Origin: Paenibacillus sp. HB172176
Lineage (GTDB): Bacteria > Bacillota > Bacilli > Paenibacillales > Paenibacillaceae
Assembly (NCBI RefSeq): GCF_011947265.1
Contig: NZ_JAATHD010000008.1
Coordinates: forward strand, 186,001-250,000
DNA: 64,000 nt
Direction: 5' to 3'
Part shown: piece by piece, positions 25,888-33,911 of the stretch
How the letters are laid out: each line of letters starts with the position of its first letter
Position numbering within the stretch: the first letter of the stretch is position 1
Position numbers and translations under genes: made by a program
Notes under the pieces: generated by a model
The model's input: the letters and a program-made list of their open reading frames with translations, nothing else
Told to the model about the DNA's origin: nothing
The model's database searches: none

Positions 25888-26207
25888 ATGTCGTATATTC
25901 TGAAATCGCTCGCACGCATCTTTCGACAAAATGGCTATAAACTGAAACTTCCCTTGTCCATCAAAGGATTTCCTCAATATGGAAGGGCCTTTTTAGACTT
26001 TGGAATAGCAAAAAAACCCGATCATTTCTATCCATTTCAAGGACTATCGTACGATTATGGGCCCTAAGAGGGGGCGGTAATCCCCAATTCGGTAACAGCA
26101 TTTATTTTGAAACCGTTTTACAGCTTGCAAATGATATGGGGATTTCGATTGAAAATCAAAAAAAAACAAGCCTCTTTTCAAAAAAGAGTCTTGTTTTCAT
26201 AAAATGA
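25888..26207 (+). pseudogene. Probable frameshifted or remnant gene, AT-rich
   Basis: An ATG at 25888 opens a 59-codon frame (MSYILKSLARIFRQNGYKLK, ending GLSYDYGP) that stops at 26065. A -1 shift at the GGGCCC just before that stop continues into LRGGGNPQFGNSIYFETVLQ and on to a stop at 26205. Both halves have protein-like composition, so a single-base lesion in a once-longer gene is plausible. The tail runs into the terminator at 26163-26197, so the original end was probably earlier. No RBS of note and no recognised family. Confidence 0.35.
26163..26197. terminator. Strong bidirectional intrinsic terminator
   Basis: Arms AAAACAAGCCTCTTTT and AAAAGAGTCTTGTTTT pair over 15 of 16 positions with a three-base loop. 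They end in T runs in both directions. It can end the minus-strand phosphatase transcript coming from 26309 and any plus-strand transcript of the AT-rich region. Confidence 0.85.
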
Positions 26208-26308
26208 AGTCCATGAAGCGCGATATCCTCAAAAGTTAGAAGCTGATGGAACGCGTAATGGACTCATAAGCATAGTCTTGAATAACCACTCCGCCACTTC
26301 GTTCCATA

Positions 26309-27091
26309 TTACTTATGGAATATCGAGAATAGATTTCTCCATGATCTTTGAGGCGTTCGTTCATCGGATGGAGGAACGGCAATTGCTTTGTTCTGAAGGA
26401 GAAAATCGGCATTTTCTTTCAAGGAGAGCTCGGCATCCTTGCCTACCCGCTGTCCGACTCGCTTATAAGCCTCCTGCAAGAGGAAGCCTCTTCGCTCCAC
26501 ATGATGAGCATCGGAGGATACGAATTGAACGAGCCCCCGTTTCATGAAGCTCCAAGCCGTGCGTTCCACCGCTTTGCCGAAACCTCCCAGCAGGGAATGC
26601 GAGGTGACTTGGGCGAGAGCGCCATGCTCCAGCAGAGCCGCCAAGCGATCATGATTGCCGGCAAGCTCCGCATTCCGTTCCGGATGGGCGATGACAGGCA
26701 CAATTCCCATCACCTTCAATTCGTGAAAGAGCTCCTCCGTATGTTTTGGTACGTTTGCCGAAGGAAATTCGATTAACATATAGGATGAATCGGCAAGCGT
26801 GAGAAGCTCCTCTTGATCCCAACTCTCCAGAAGCGAATCATGCATGCGAATTTCCTGACCTGCCAGAATCTGCAACGAAATCGACGCTTCTTGCAGCTTC
26901 TGATTGGCTTCCGCAACAAGGAGCCTCACCTCTCGAGCCGGGTTCTTGTAACGTCCGTTAGCATGATGGGGAGTGGCGACGACGATCGTTATGCCGTCTT
27001 GAACGGCCGCTCTCGCCATAGCAAGCGTTGCTTCCCAATCGGCTGCGCCGTCATCCACGCCAGGCAAAATATGCGTATGAATATCAATCAT
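26309..27091 (-). CDS. CpsB/YwqE-type PHP-domain tyrosine-protein phosphatase
   Basis: Manganese-dependent phosphatase that removes phosphate from BY-kinases such as the one at 23541-24233 (260 aa). The PHP metal site begins MIDIHTHILPGVDDGA; further ligands lie in VVATPHH, IAHPER and SSDAHH. The start at MIDIHTH matches family proteins; an in-frame ATG at 27127 would overlap the FMN reductase gene. The chosen ATG is four bases after that gene's stop with no clear RBS, so translation may be coupled. It lies outside the EPS operon, downstream of germination genes. Confidence 0.9.
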   Translation of the reverse strand: MIDIHTHILPGVDDGAADWEATLAMARAAVQDGITIVVATPHHANGRYKNPAREVRLLVAEANQKLQEASISLQILAGQEIRMHDSLLESWDQEELLTLADSSYMLIEFPSANVPKHTEELFHELKVMGIVPVIAHPERNAELAGNHDRLAALLEHGALAQVTSHSLLGGFGKAVERTAWSFMKRGLVQFVSSDAHHVERRGFLLQEAYKRVGQRVGKDAELSLKENADFLLQNKAIAVPPSDERTPQRSWRNLFSIFHK

Positions 27092-27095
27092 CAGA

Positions 27096-27653
27096 TTATT
27101 GGTTAAAGGCGCTGGTATGTTTACCATGCCATGTAATGAAATTGCTCACAACGCGATCCAGGAAGCTCGTCGTCGGCTCATGATTGAACTTGCCTTCTTC
27201 ATCAATCTTCTCGTGCACAACTGGAATGTACACTTCATTGCCCGGTAGAAGAGGCGACGCAAGACCCGGCGAGGCCAGAATTTGACGAAGATGAAGCTGA
27301 GCCTTCACCGTTCCCATATTTCCCATCGAAGCGCCAATAATGGAAGATGGCTTGCCAATCATTACCTTCTCTCCCCGGGACAGCCAGTCGATCGCGTTTT
27401 TCAGCACGCCTGGTATGGAGCCATTATATTCCGGAGTCACCCACAGCACGGCTTCAGCCGATTTCACTCTCTGTATGAAGGCTTGCGCTTCCGCTGGCGG
27501 ATCATTCTCGATATCCTGGTTATAGAAAGGAACGTTCTGGAGCGTAATAATGTCCATATCGAGCCGATCTGAATAACGCTCCTTCATAAATTCAGCCAGC
27601 TTCAAATTATAAGAGCCGATACGATTGCTGCCTACGATTGCCGCGATTTTCAT
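27096..27653 (-). CDS. NAD(P)H-dependent FMN reductase
   Basis: Flavodoxin-fold oxidoreductase (185 aa) of the NADPH-dependent FMN reductase/ChrR/azoreductase family. It contains the N-terminal phosphate loop VGSNRIGSYNLKLAEF, the middle block VLWVTPEYNGSIPGVLKNAIDWLSRG and the SIIGASMGNMGTVKAQLHLRQIL signature. RBS GGAGGG precedes the ATG. It lies 41 bases after gerAB with no clear terminator. Its physiological substrate may be quinones, azo compounds or flavins; nothing local narrows it. Confidence 0.92.
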   Translation of the reverse strand: MKIAAIVGSNRIGSYNLKLAEFMKERYSDRLDMDIITLQNVPFYNQDIENDPPAEAQAFIQRVKSAEAVLWVTPEYNGSIPGVLKNAIDWLSRGEKVMIGKPSSIIGASMGNMGTVKAQLHLRQILASPGLASPLLPGNEVYIPVVHEKIDEEGKFNHEPTTSFLDRVVSNFITWHGKHTSAFNQ

Positions 27654-27694
27654 TCTCTCTATCCCTCCAATTGTTGTACTCTTCCTCCAATATC

Positions 27695-28807
27695 TCAGAC
27701 ACGAACCCTCTTGTCAATTCGGCGCCTGAGCCAGCGGGCAGCGGCTACCCACAGGAACAGCAACGGAATATAGCCGAACATGAATATGCCCCCGGACCAG
27801 GTTAACCAGTTTCTGATCCTATCCACGGTCAGAAATTGCTGCGCGATAAGCATGCATAAAAACAGCAATCCGCAGGTCAACCATAGCGATGGCCGGGCTT
27901 TCATTGCCAGTGTTTTCTTGACCACTCGCACAGCGCTCCACAAAGCAACGCAGCAAGGGGGCATGATGACGAAGTACCACTCGAATATGTAGACAAATTC
28001 AAAGCGCTCAAGGAAAGAGAAGCGTATAATCTTGGATAGATTAAGCGTCGGCCAGACCGTGTGATTCAATTGTTCAATATTGAAATAGACAAACGAAGCA
28101 ATCAAAATAATGAAATAAATGAAAGTCGAATGAAATACGGCAATATGGGCCCATTTTTGCGATTTTGTATTATTTTTCACGAAAGGATATAAGAATAATA
28201 GAAATTGCAAGCCAACAAACAATGGAATGCTCTGAAAGGCTGAATGCACATATTCAACTCCATGATGATTAAAAACGGGCTGCAAATTCGTCCAATGAGC
28301 TTGCTTCACCGTATAGTACAGCGACAATAACAAAAAGGAAGGGAGCACAACGCAAAGCAGGCAAATGCCTGTAATGACCCGCAGTCCACCCGATACAATG
28401 TAGATGCAGGGAAGCAGTACAATCAGAAGCAGCATCCACATTGGGCTGCTCAAGAACACCCACACATGCAGAACCTCCGCATAGGCCATCATTTCATTCA
28501 TCATGAAGAGCAGAATGTAAGCATAGATGATGAAATTCATGATCCACCCCACCCCAACCCCGAAAAGCTGCCTATGCAGCGATATTAGATCGCCTTCCTC
28601 AGCATGCTTCAAAATATAAAACATCATCGACGCAATAAGATGACAGCATACGCCGACGAGAAGGAGCGAAAGCCAGGAATCCATCTCGGCGTCATGAATG
28701 ATCCGATTCTGAAAATTCAATGTGGAGACTCCCGTTTGTGTCCCGTGAATAAGAAACCAGAGCAGATACGGCGACACCGTTAATCCCGCCTTCAATTGTT
28801 TTGCCAT
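27695..28807 (-). CDS. gerAB: Spore germination permease GerAB family
   Basis: Inner spore-membrane subunit of a nutrient germinant receptor (370 aa), related to APC transporters, thought to bind the germinant. Ten or so hydrophobic segments are present, starting with VSPYLLWFLIHGTQTGVSTL. RBS AGGAGG precedes the ATG at 28807, which is chosen over one at 28825. It is the third gene of the operon, 20 bases after gerAC, so the order is A-C-B instead of the common A-B-C. Confidence 0.92.
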   Translation of the reverse strand: MAKQLKAGLTVSPYLLWFLIHGTQTGVSTLNFQNRIIHDAEMDSWLSLLLVGVCCHLIASMMFYILKHAEEGDLISLHRQLFGVGVGWIMNFIIYAYILLFMMNEMMAYAEVLHVWVFLSSPMWMLLLIVLLPCIYIVSGGLRVITGICLLCVVLPSFLLLSLYYTVKQAHWTNLQPVFNHHGVEYVHSAFQSIPLFVGLQFLLFLYPFVKNNTKSQKWAHIAVFHSTFIYFIILIASFVYFNIEQLNHTVWPTLNLSKIIRFSFLERFEFVYIFEWYFVIMPPCCVALWSAVRVVKKTLAMKARPSLWLTCGLLFLCMLIAQQFLTVDRIRNWLTWSGGIFMFGYIPLLFLWVAAARWLRRRIDKRVRV

Positions 28808-28827
28808 GCCCGCTCCTCCTGTCACAA

Positions 28828-29928
28828 TTATTCGCCTACGCCCGATTTGTTGATTTTAACCTTCACGTCAACTTCCACCTTCATCTTCCCATATATGCTT
28901 TCGTAGAAAGCTTTCTCCTCCCAATTCCGTTCATGCGCGCGCACATAATCGCCAATACCGAGCGGATCGGTTCCTTCCTGCTGGAATTGTTGAAGCAATT
29001 CCTTAGCTCTTTGCTGCAGCCGATTCTCCGTTTGCTTCTCCAACTGCTTGTAAATGAAATCCGTATTCATACTCATCCACTCCGGATATTCAAGCATCAT
29101 TGCGTTTAATTTAAGCTTGAAAAGCAGTTTGACATCCGAGCCCTGCCTGGAATAGACTTTGTCGACATGACCGTTCTCAATTGTAAATACAATAATGCCA
29201 TGCTTGTCGCCGATTTGAACATGAATTGGAGTGTCACCGCGCATCACATAGCCTTGCAGCAGCTTATAGGTCATCATCTCTTCCTTATTAAGCACGGATT
29301 TCAACTGCTCGTCATGAAAGATGCCATAGCCGGAAGCCTCCAGCATCCCATTGGCGTTAAGCCGCACATAAGGAACCGAAATATCGCGACCTTCTCCGTA
29401 ACAGTCGAACAGCACCGTTGACAAATTAGAGAAAGGCAGACTGCCGATTTTCATATTCTGTTCAAGCATATGATAAGGAAGGCTCTCGCTTTCTTTGCCA
29501 ATCAGTCGATCTGCGATTTCCGTCATGCTATTCTCTGATACCACAACGAATAAGTAATGGCTGACCAGCGGATTTTTGCTGATTGAACTGATGAATTGTC
29601 CGATGCCCTCTTGCGCGATCTCTTTGCTGAACACAATCATTCTCAGCTTTGCCGCTTTAACAGGCTGGGTGGCTTGTCGATTCATTTCATCCAGAATCAT
29701 TCGAATTTGCTTATCATCGCCTTGAATCTTATTAATCTTGCCGCCTCTGCGCATGAAATCGGAATACAAAGCCGTTCCTATATAGCCATCGGATGCTTGC
29801 TTTGCCTTGTCGAAGCCCATTACAGTCAGTATGTGAATATGATCGACGACCCGATTTGTGCTGCAAGCGGTGAGCAGCATGATAACGCCCAGCATGCCTG
29901 CGACTATTCCCAATCGCTGCTTATTCAT
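28828..29928 (-). CDS. gerAC: Ger(x)C family spore germination lipoprotein
   Basis: Lipoprotein subunit of the germinant receptor (366 aa), anchored at the outer face of the inner spore membrane. The lipobox LTAC puts the modified cysteine at residue 22. The typical HIHILTVMGFDKA start of domain 1 follows, and the C-terminal domain contains DPLGIGDYVRAHERNWEE. RBS GGAGGGG precedes the ATG, which overlaps the gerAA stop by 8 bases. Confidence 0.94.
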   Translation of the reverse strand: MNKQRLGIVAGMLGVIMLLTACSTNRVVDHIHILTVMGFDKAKQASDGYIGTALYSDFMRRGGKINKIQGDDKQIRMILDEMNRQATQPVKAAKLRMIVFSKEIAQEGIGQFISSISKNPLVSHYLFVVVSENSMTEIADRLIGKESESLPYHMLEQNMKIGSLPFSNLSTVLFDCYGEGRDISVPYVRLNANGMLEASGYGIFHDEQLKSVLNKEEMMTYKLLQGYVMRGDTPIHVQIGDKHGIIVFTIENGHVDKVYSRQGSDVKLLFKLKLNAMMLEYPEWMSMNTDFIYKQLEKQTENRLQQRAKELLQQFQQEGTDPLGIGDYVRAHERNWEEKAFYESIYGKMKVEVDVKVKINKSGVGE

Positions 29929-31408
29929 TCTCGAGCCCCTCCTTCTCCGAATTCTTATCCGGCCTGAATCGAATTAGAGAAAGCGGCTTGAGAAATTTCC
30001 TTCTATGCGTTGTGTATTGATAAGAGGAACGAATAAAGCTATCCGCGAAATTGCCCTTGCGGAATGGAAATAACGGAACGAGATACGGCGTGCCAAGCGA
30101 TTTCAAACGCAGCAAATGACCTGCCAGCACGATAAAGCCCATCGCGATGCCAAGTCCGCCCCACATCGCTGCCAGAAGAATGAATGGAAATCGCAGCAGT
30201 CGAATCGTATTGGCCATTTTAAAAATCGGCGTCGTAAACGAAGCAAGTGCGGATAACGCGACAATGATCAGCAGAATATTACTCGTTAAAGCAGCCTGTA
30301 CCGTTGCTTGTCCAATGACAATGCCCCCTACAATGCCCAAAGTCTGCCCAATCTTTGTCGGCAATCTCGCTCCCGCCTCTCTCAAAAGCTCGATCGTGAC
30401 CTCAAGGAATATCGCCTCCATAACCGGAGGGAACGGCACATGCACGCGAGAGATAATAAGCGGCTCCAGCAAGCTCTCGGGAATCACTTCGAAATGGTAG
30501 GTTAAAACAGCCACATAGAGCGGCGCCGCGAAAATCGAAAATAAAACGCTCAGCAGTCGGATAACACGGAAGAAGGAACCAAGAATCCACGGCAAATAAT
30601 AATCCTCCGGTGAGATAAAGAAATCGAGGAAGGTAGAAGGACCAGTAATGACGTAGGGAGATCCATCTGCTAATACGCCGACCTGCCCAGAGGAAACCGC
30701 ATAAACAACTCGGTCGATGCGCTCAGTAGACAGGAAGAGGGGAAATGGCGTGTTGGAATTGTCAGAAATAATCTGATCCAGCAACGATGAATCATACACC
30801 ACGTCGAAATCGATTCCGCCTAATCTCTGTTCGAAGGTTTCAATATGCTTCGGATTGGTGATGCCGTCCAAGTAGACGATCGCGACTCTGGTTCGGGACA
30901 AGGAGCCTAGCTTGATTTCTTTGATTACAAGCTCCGGCAGCGACAATTGCTGTCTTAACAAATGAATGTTCATATCCAAATTTTCAACGAAACCTACCTT
31001 AGGGCCGACAACGCTGTATTCGTTCTCGGTTTCATTGCTTTGGCGATGACCTTCTCTCGCGTTATTCACGTCTGCGAGCAGACATTGCGAGGGTTGCCCC
31101 TTAAACCAAATAAGCGCATTGCCTTCAATCAGCTTCTGAGCTATCTCCTTCGTATCCTCGGTTATATGCACATCATCAAAAGGAAGACGAGCTTGAATGG
31201 CGAACAGATCCCATAATTCATTCCCATGCTGCTGAATTTCCTGAATAACGAATCGATGGATACTATCCGAATTCACTAACGACTTATAATAGCTGATTTG
31301 AAGATCTCGCTTATCGCCGAGGGGCTTAAAGGTATGGAAATCATCGGATTTACGCGCTTGCGCCAGAATTTCCTCCAGACTAGAGGAAGAGTCTTCGGGG
31401 TGCATCAT
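29921..31408 (-). CDS. gerAA: Spore germination protein GerAA family
   Basis: Largest subunit of the germinant receptor (495 aa). A hydrophilic N-terminal domain of about 280 residues (with the family motif YLDGITNPKHIETFEQRL) precedes a membrane domain with PFPPVMEAIFLEVTIELLREAG and GIVGGIVIGQATVQA, both hallmark GerA blocks. RBS GGAGG stands five bases before the first of two adjacent ATGs. It is the first gene of the operon, behind a good sigma-G-type promoter. Confidence 0.95.
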   Translation of the reverse strand: MMHPEDSSSSLEEILAQARKSDDFHTFKPLGDKRDLQISYYKSLVNSDSIHRFVIQEIQQHGNELWDLFAIQARLPFDDVHITEDTKEIAQKLIEGNALIWFKGQPSQCLLADVNNAREGHRQSNETENEYSVVGPKVGFVENLDMNIHLLRQQLSLPELVIKEIKLGSLSRTRVAIVYLDGITNPKHIETFEQRLGGIDFDVVYDSSLLDQIISDNSNTPFPLFLSTERIDRVVYAVSSGQVGVLADGSPYVITGPSTFLDFFISPEDYYLPWILGSFFRVIRLLSVLFSIFAAPLYVAVLTYHFEVIPESLLEPLIISRVHVPFPPVMEAIFLEVTIELLREAGARLPTKIGQTLGIVGGIVIGQATVQAALTSNILLIIVALSALASFTTPIFKMANTIRLLRFPFILLAAMWGGLGIAMGFIVLAGHLLRLKSLGTPYLVPLFPFRKGNFADSFIRSSYQYTTHRRKFLKPLSLIRFRPDKNSEKEGLENE

Positions 31409-31446
31409 GCTGTCCTCCCTCCACTTGCAGTGGCATCAGATAACAA

Positions 31447-31475
31447 CATTATGCGCCGAATCGCATTTTCCATAC
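31447..31475 (-). promoter_or_regulatory. Sigma-G-type promoter of the gerA operon
   Basis: Minus strand: GTATG (31475-31471), 17-base spacer, CATAATG (31453-31447), against the forespore sigma-G consensus GHATR and CATNHTA. It lies 39 bases before the gerAA start, and gerA operons are known sigma-G genes. Confidence 0.55.
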
Positions 31476-31548
31476 GTTTCCTTCCTGCAACCTTTCTCAG
31501 CGCATCTTCGTCAGAACATATACAGACAGAAAAGGAGAGATGACAGCA

Positions 31549-32229
31549 ATGAAGAAGAAATGGATTTTGATGAGCGGCGCGATTGCGGCAGCTCTGCTGT
31601 TGAATGCATGCAGCTCGAATAACAACAATGTCGAACCTACTGTCTCCCCGACGGAGGAAACGACTCCTGAAGCTACCGCAACGCCAGACCCAAGCCCAAG
31701 CGCTTCACCGCCTGCGACTGCGACTGATAAGCCGGCAACGGACGCACCGACAACGGATGCTCCTGCCTCTAACCATTCGGATAATGCCGACGAGGATACC
31801 GATGCTATGATTAAAGACATGCTCAAGCTTGCGAAAGAGGGGAAAATCTCCGGCATACCATTCGCTGCGCATACCGGATTAATCGACGATGTGGAGAAAA
31901 GCTGGGGCGAGCCGGATCAGAGGGATTCAGCCGATTACGGGTACTATGTGACGTACGAGAAGAAGAATGCCGCATTCGGCATCAACAAGGGCGATCAAAT
32001 CTATGATGTACGCTCGTTCGATCCCAAGCTGAACAGCATTACGCTGAAGCAGATCGAAGCGGCTCTCGGCAAGCCGGACAAAACAACGGAAAACGGTGAC
32101 GACAAGATCTACACCTATGACGCCAACGATGATTTTCAGCTGAAGTTTGTTATTCCAGGCAAAACAGGCACGGTAGATCACATTAATGTCTATAATCCGA
32201 AGGACGGATTTAACAATATGGCCGGCTAG
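31549..32229 (+). CDS. Lipoprotein with YjgB/DUF4309 domain
   Basis: Exported lipoprotein of 226 aa. Lipobox LNAC gives a lipidated cysteine at residue 21; a Thr/Pro/Ser/Ala-rich linker runs to about residue 85; the rest is a DUF4309 domain (LIDDVEKSWGEPDQRDSADY, ITLKQIEAALGKPDKT, VDHINVYNP), a fold seen in Bacillus YjgB. The ATG at 31549 is favoured because AAAGGAG lies nine bases upstream. Function of the family is unknown. Its stop overlaps the convergent hydrolase gene by four bases. Confidence 0.88.
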   Translation: MKKKWILMSGAIAAALLLNACSSNNNNVEPTVSPTEETTPEATATPDPSPSASPPATATDKPATDAPTTDAPASNHSDNADEDTDAMIKDMLKLAKEGKISGIPFAAHTGLIDDVEKSWGEPDQRDSADYGYYVTYEKKNAAFGINKGDQIYDVRSFDPKLNSITLKQIEAALGKPDKTTENGDDKIYTYDANDDFQLKFVIPGKTGTVDHINVYNPKDGFNNMAG

Positions 32230-33257
32230 ATCAACTGCTCCTTAAGCCAAGGAAAAGAACGTCTGCCGCTTACTTCATGCTCGCCCGCGAACAAATCGCC
32301 GGCGAGCTTTTCCGTTGCTTGCTCGCTGGCGTATATCGTTTGAAGCTCCGCCAACGCTTCGCGAAAGCCTCTCTCCGGGAAGATCGGATCCCGATCGCCC
32401 GATTCGAGGAAGAGCGGCCTCGGCGCGATCAAGCCCATCAGCTCGGGAAGCTCGGCGTGATTCAGAATGCCAGGCATGTAATTGCAAATGCAATGCTGCA
32501 CATGCATAATGCTGCCTTTGAACGTATTCGGGAAGCCGATCAATACAGTTGCTTGAATGCGATCATCAAGCGCAGCTGTCACATACGAGATCAAGGAGCC
32601 TCCGGAAAATCCGACAATGCCTATTCTTGATGAGTCAACCTCGCTTCTTGATGCGAAATAATCCAGCACGCCGCGCAATTCCGTCACGCGCAGTCCGGTC
32701 AACGTCTTGCCCATCATCAACAATTGCGTCGCAAGCCGGTTGCAGGAGCTTGGCGCATTCGAATCTTGATCAAGATCCGATTGCAGCCTGCGCTCTCCGA
32801 ATCCGATGATGTCCGGAGCGATGACTACCATGCCTTGCTTGACGAGCTGGACGGCAAAATGATGATGCCCCCAAGGCTCGCCATCATCCTTGCTTCCATC
32901 CGCGAGCATGCCCGTGACCTGCCGGCTGCCATAACCATGTCCATGCACAGCTATAACACCTGGCAAAGGATTGCCCCCCGCTTGCGCTTGATCGGGAATA
33001 AGAACATACGCAGCAAAGGAAACGCCTTCAACAACAGTGAGCTCGACACGTTGCCTTGTGTAGCCATCGCATTGCACGTCCTCCAGCAGCACGGTCGGCC
33101 GTTTCTCTGCATGAGGAAATTCTCCTAAAGAGTCTGCCAGCGTTTTTTTCAGGCTCTGCTTTCGCGTGTCCGAATTTTGCAGTTGAGCTTCTCTGCCGCG
33201 CTTTGCAGCCGCCTCTTGATAAAATCTGTCTATTAGTTGATCGCCTTGCCATGTCAT
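32226..33257 (-). CDS. Alpha/beta hydrolase, dienelactone hydrolase/acetyl-xylan esterase-like
   Basis: Cytoplasmic-looking esterase of 343 aa without signal peptide. The nucleophile elbow is GFSGGS (catalytic Ser), the acid lies in ESGDRDPIFPE and the His in FAGEHEVSG; an oxyanion block VIAVHGHGYG precedes them. The presence of LSGLR-type and RDSNAPSS cap segments suggests deacetylation of small sugars or xenobiotics, but the substrate is unknown. The RBS is weak (GGCGATG). Divergent from the nitroreductase gene. Confidence 0.85.
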   Translation of the reverse strand: MTWQGDQLIDRFYQEAAAKRGREAQLQNSDTRKQSLKKTLADSLGEFPHAEKRPTVLLEDVQCDGYTRQRVELTVVEGVSFAAYVLIPDQAQAGGNPLPGVIAVHGHGYGSRQVTGMLADGSKDDGEPWGHHHFAVQLVKQGMVVIAPDIIGFGERRLQSDLDQDSNAPSSCNRLATQLLMMGKTLTGLRVTELRGVLDYFASRSEVDSSRIGIVGFSGGSLISYVTAALDDRIQATVLIGFPNTFKGSIMHVQHCICNYMPGILNHAELPELMGLIAPRPLFLESGDRDPIFPERGFREALAELQTIYASEQATEKLAGDLFAGEHEVSGRRSFPWLKEQLI

Positions 33258-33288
33258 AAATCATCGCCTACTCTCCGCAGTGTTCTAC

Positions 33289-33317
33289 TTGACAATCATT
33301 CTCAATTAGTATACATT
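33289..33317 (+). promoter_or_regulatory. Promoter of the nitroreductase gene with an overlapping Fur-like box
   Basis: TTGACA at 33289-33294, 17-base spacer, TACATT at 33312-33317. TGACAATCATTCTCA at 33290-33304 matches the Fur 7-1-7 core TGATAATNATTATCA at all but two defined positions and covers the -35. A GTATAC pair flanks it at 33309-33324. Confidence 0.45.
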
Positions 33318-33350
33318 TGTATACGAAACTTGGAAATGGAGTTGATATGG

Positions 33351-33836
33351 ATGTCTATTCTCGAACTTATTCAATCTCGCAGAACGATAAAAAACTTTGA
33401 TCCCCGTCCCGTGAAGGACGAACTTTTATTGCAATGGCTGGAGGCGGCAAGCTATGCCCCGAATCACCGCATGAATGAACCCTGGGAGATTCTGTTCGTC
33501 GGTGAGGATACAAGAGCTCAGCTCAATCACAAGGCCAACTTTGGCGGCGCTCCGCGCGTCATTGCCTTGTTATCCAAGCCCGCTCCCACGCCATTCGAAC
33601 GCGACGAGAACGTGATGGCGGCAGCCTGCTTCGCACAAAACCTGATGCTGGCGGCGCATGCTGATGGAGCCGGCGCATTCTGGTCCTCGATCGGCGCTTC
33701 GGACCGCAGTCGCGGTATTCTTAACGTTCCGGAAGGCTATGATGTCATTGGCGTATTCGGCATCGGCTATCCCGCCGAGGTTCCCGACGTTAAACCAAGA
33801 ACGGGGATTGCGGACAAAATAACCCTTCTGCCCTGA
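33351..33836 (+). CDS. Nitroreductase family protein
   Basis: FMN-dependent NAD(P)H oxidoreductase of 161 aa, shorter than the 200-220 aa of most family members. N-terminal MSILELIQSRRTIKNFDPRP holds the FMN phosphate-binding arginines; EAASYAPNHRMNEPWEILFV and the C-terminal GIGYPAEVP are typical. The ATG at 33351 has GGAG nine bases upstream and matches homologous N-termini, so longer frames are ignored. A Fur-like box in its promoter suggests induction on iron limitation. Physiological substrate unknown. Confidence 0.88.
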   Translation: MSILELIQSRRTIKNFDPRPVKDELLLQWLEAASYAPNHRMNEPWEILFVGEDTRAQLNHKANFGGAPRVIALLSKPAPTPFERDENVMAAACFAQNLMLAAHADGAGAFWSSIGASDRSRGILNVPEGYDVIGVFGIGYPAEVPDVKPRTGIADKITLLP

Positions 33837-33867
33837 CCTTAAGCCTTGCCCCGCACTCCTGACAACA

Positions 33868-33904
33868 AGAAAGAAGCGGATCTCAGCATTATCCGCCTCT
33901 TTCT
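33868..33904. terminator. Bidirectional intrinsic terminator between the nitroreductase and trmH-like genes
   Basis: Arms AGAAAGAAGCGGAT and ATCCGCCTCTTTCT pair over 13 of 14 positions around a nine-base loop. T-rich flanks occur on both sides, serving both convergent genes. Confidence 0.75.
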
Positions 33905-33911
33905 CCCTGGC

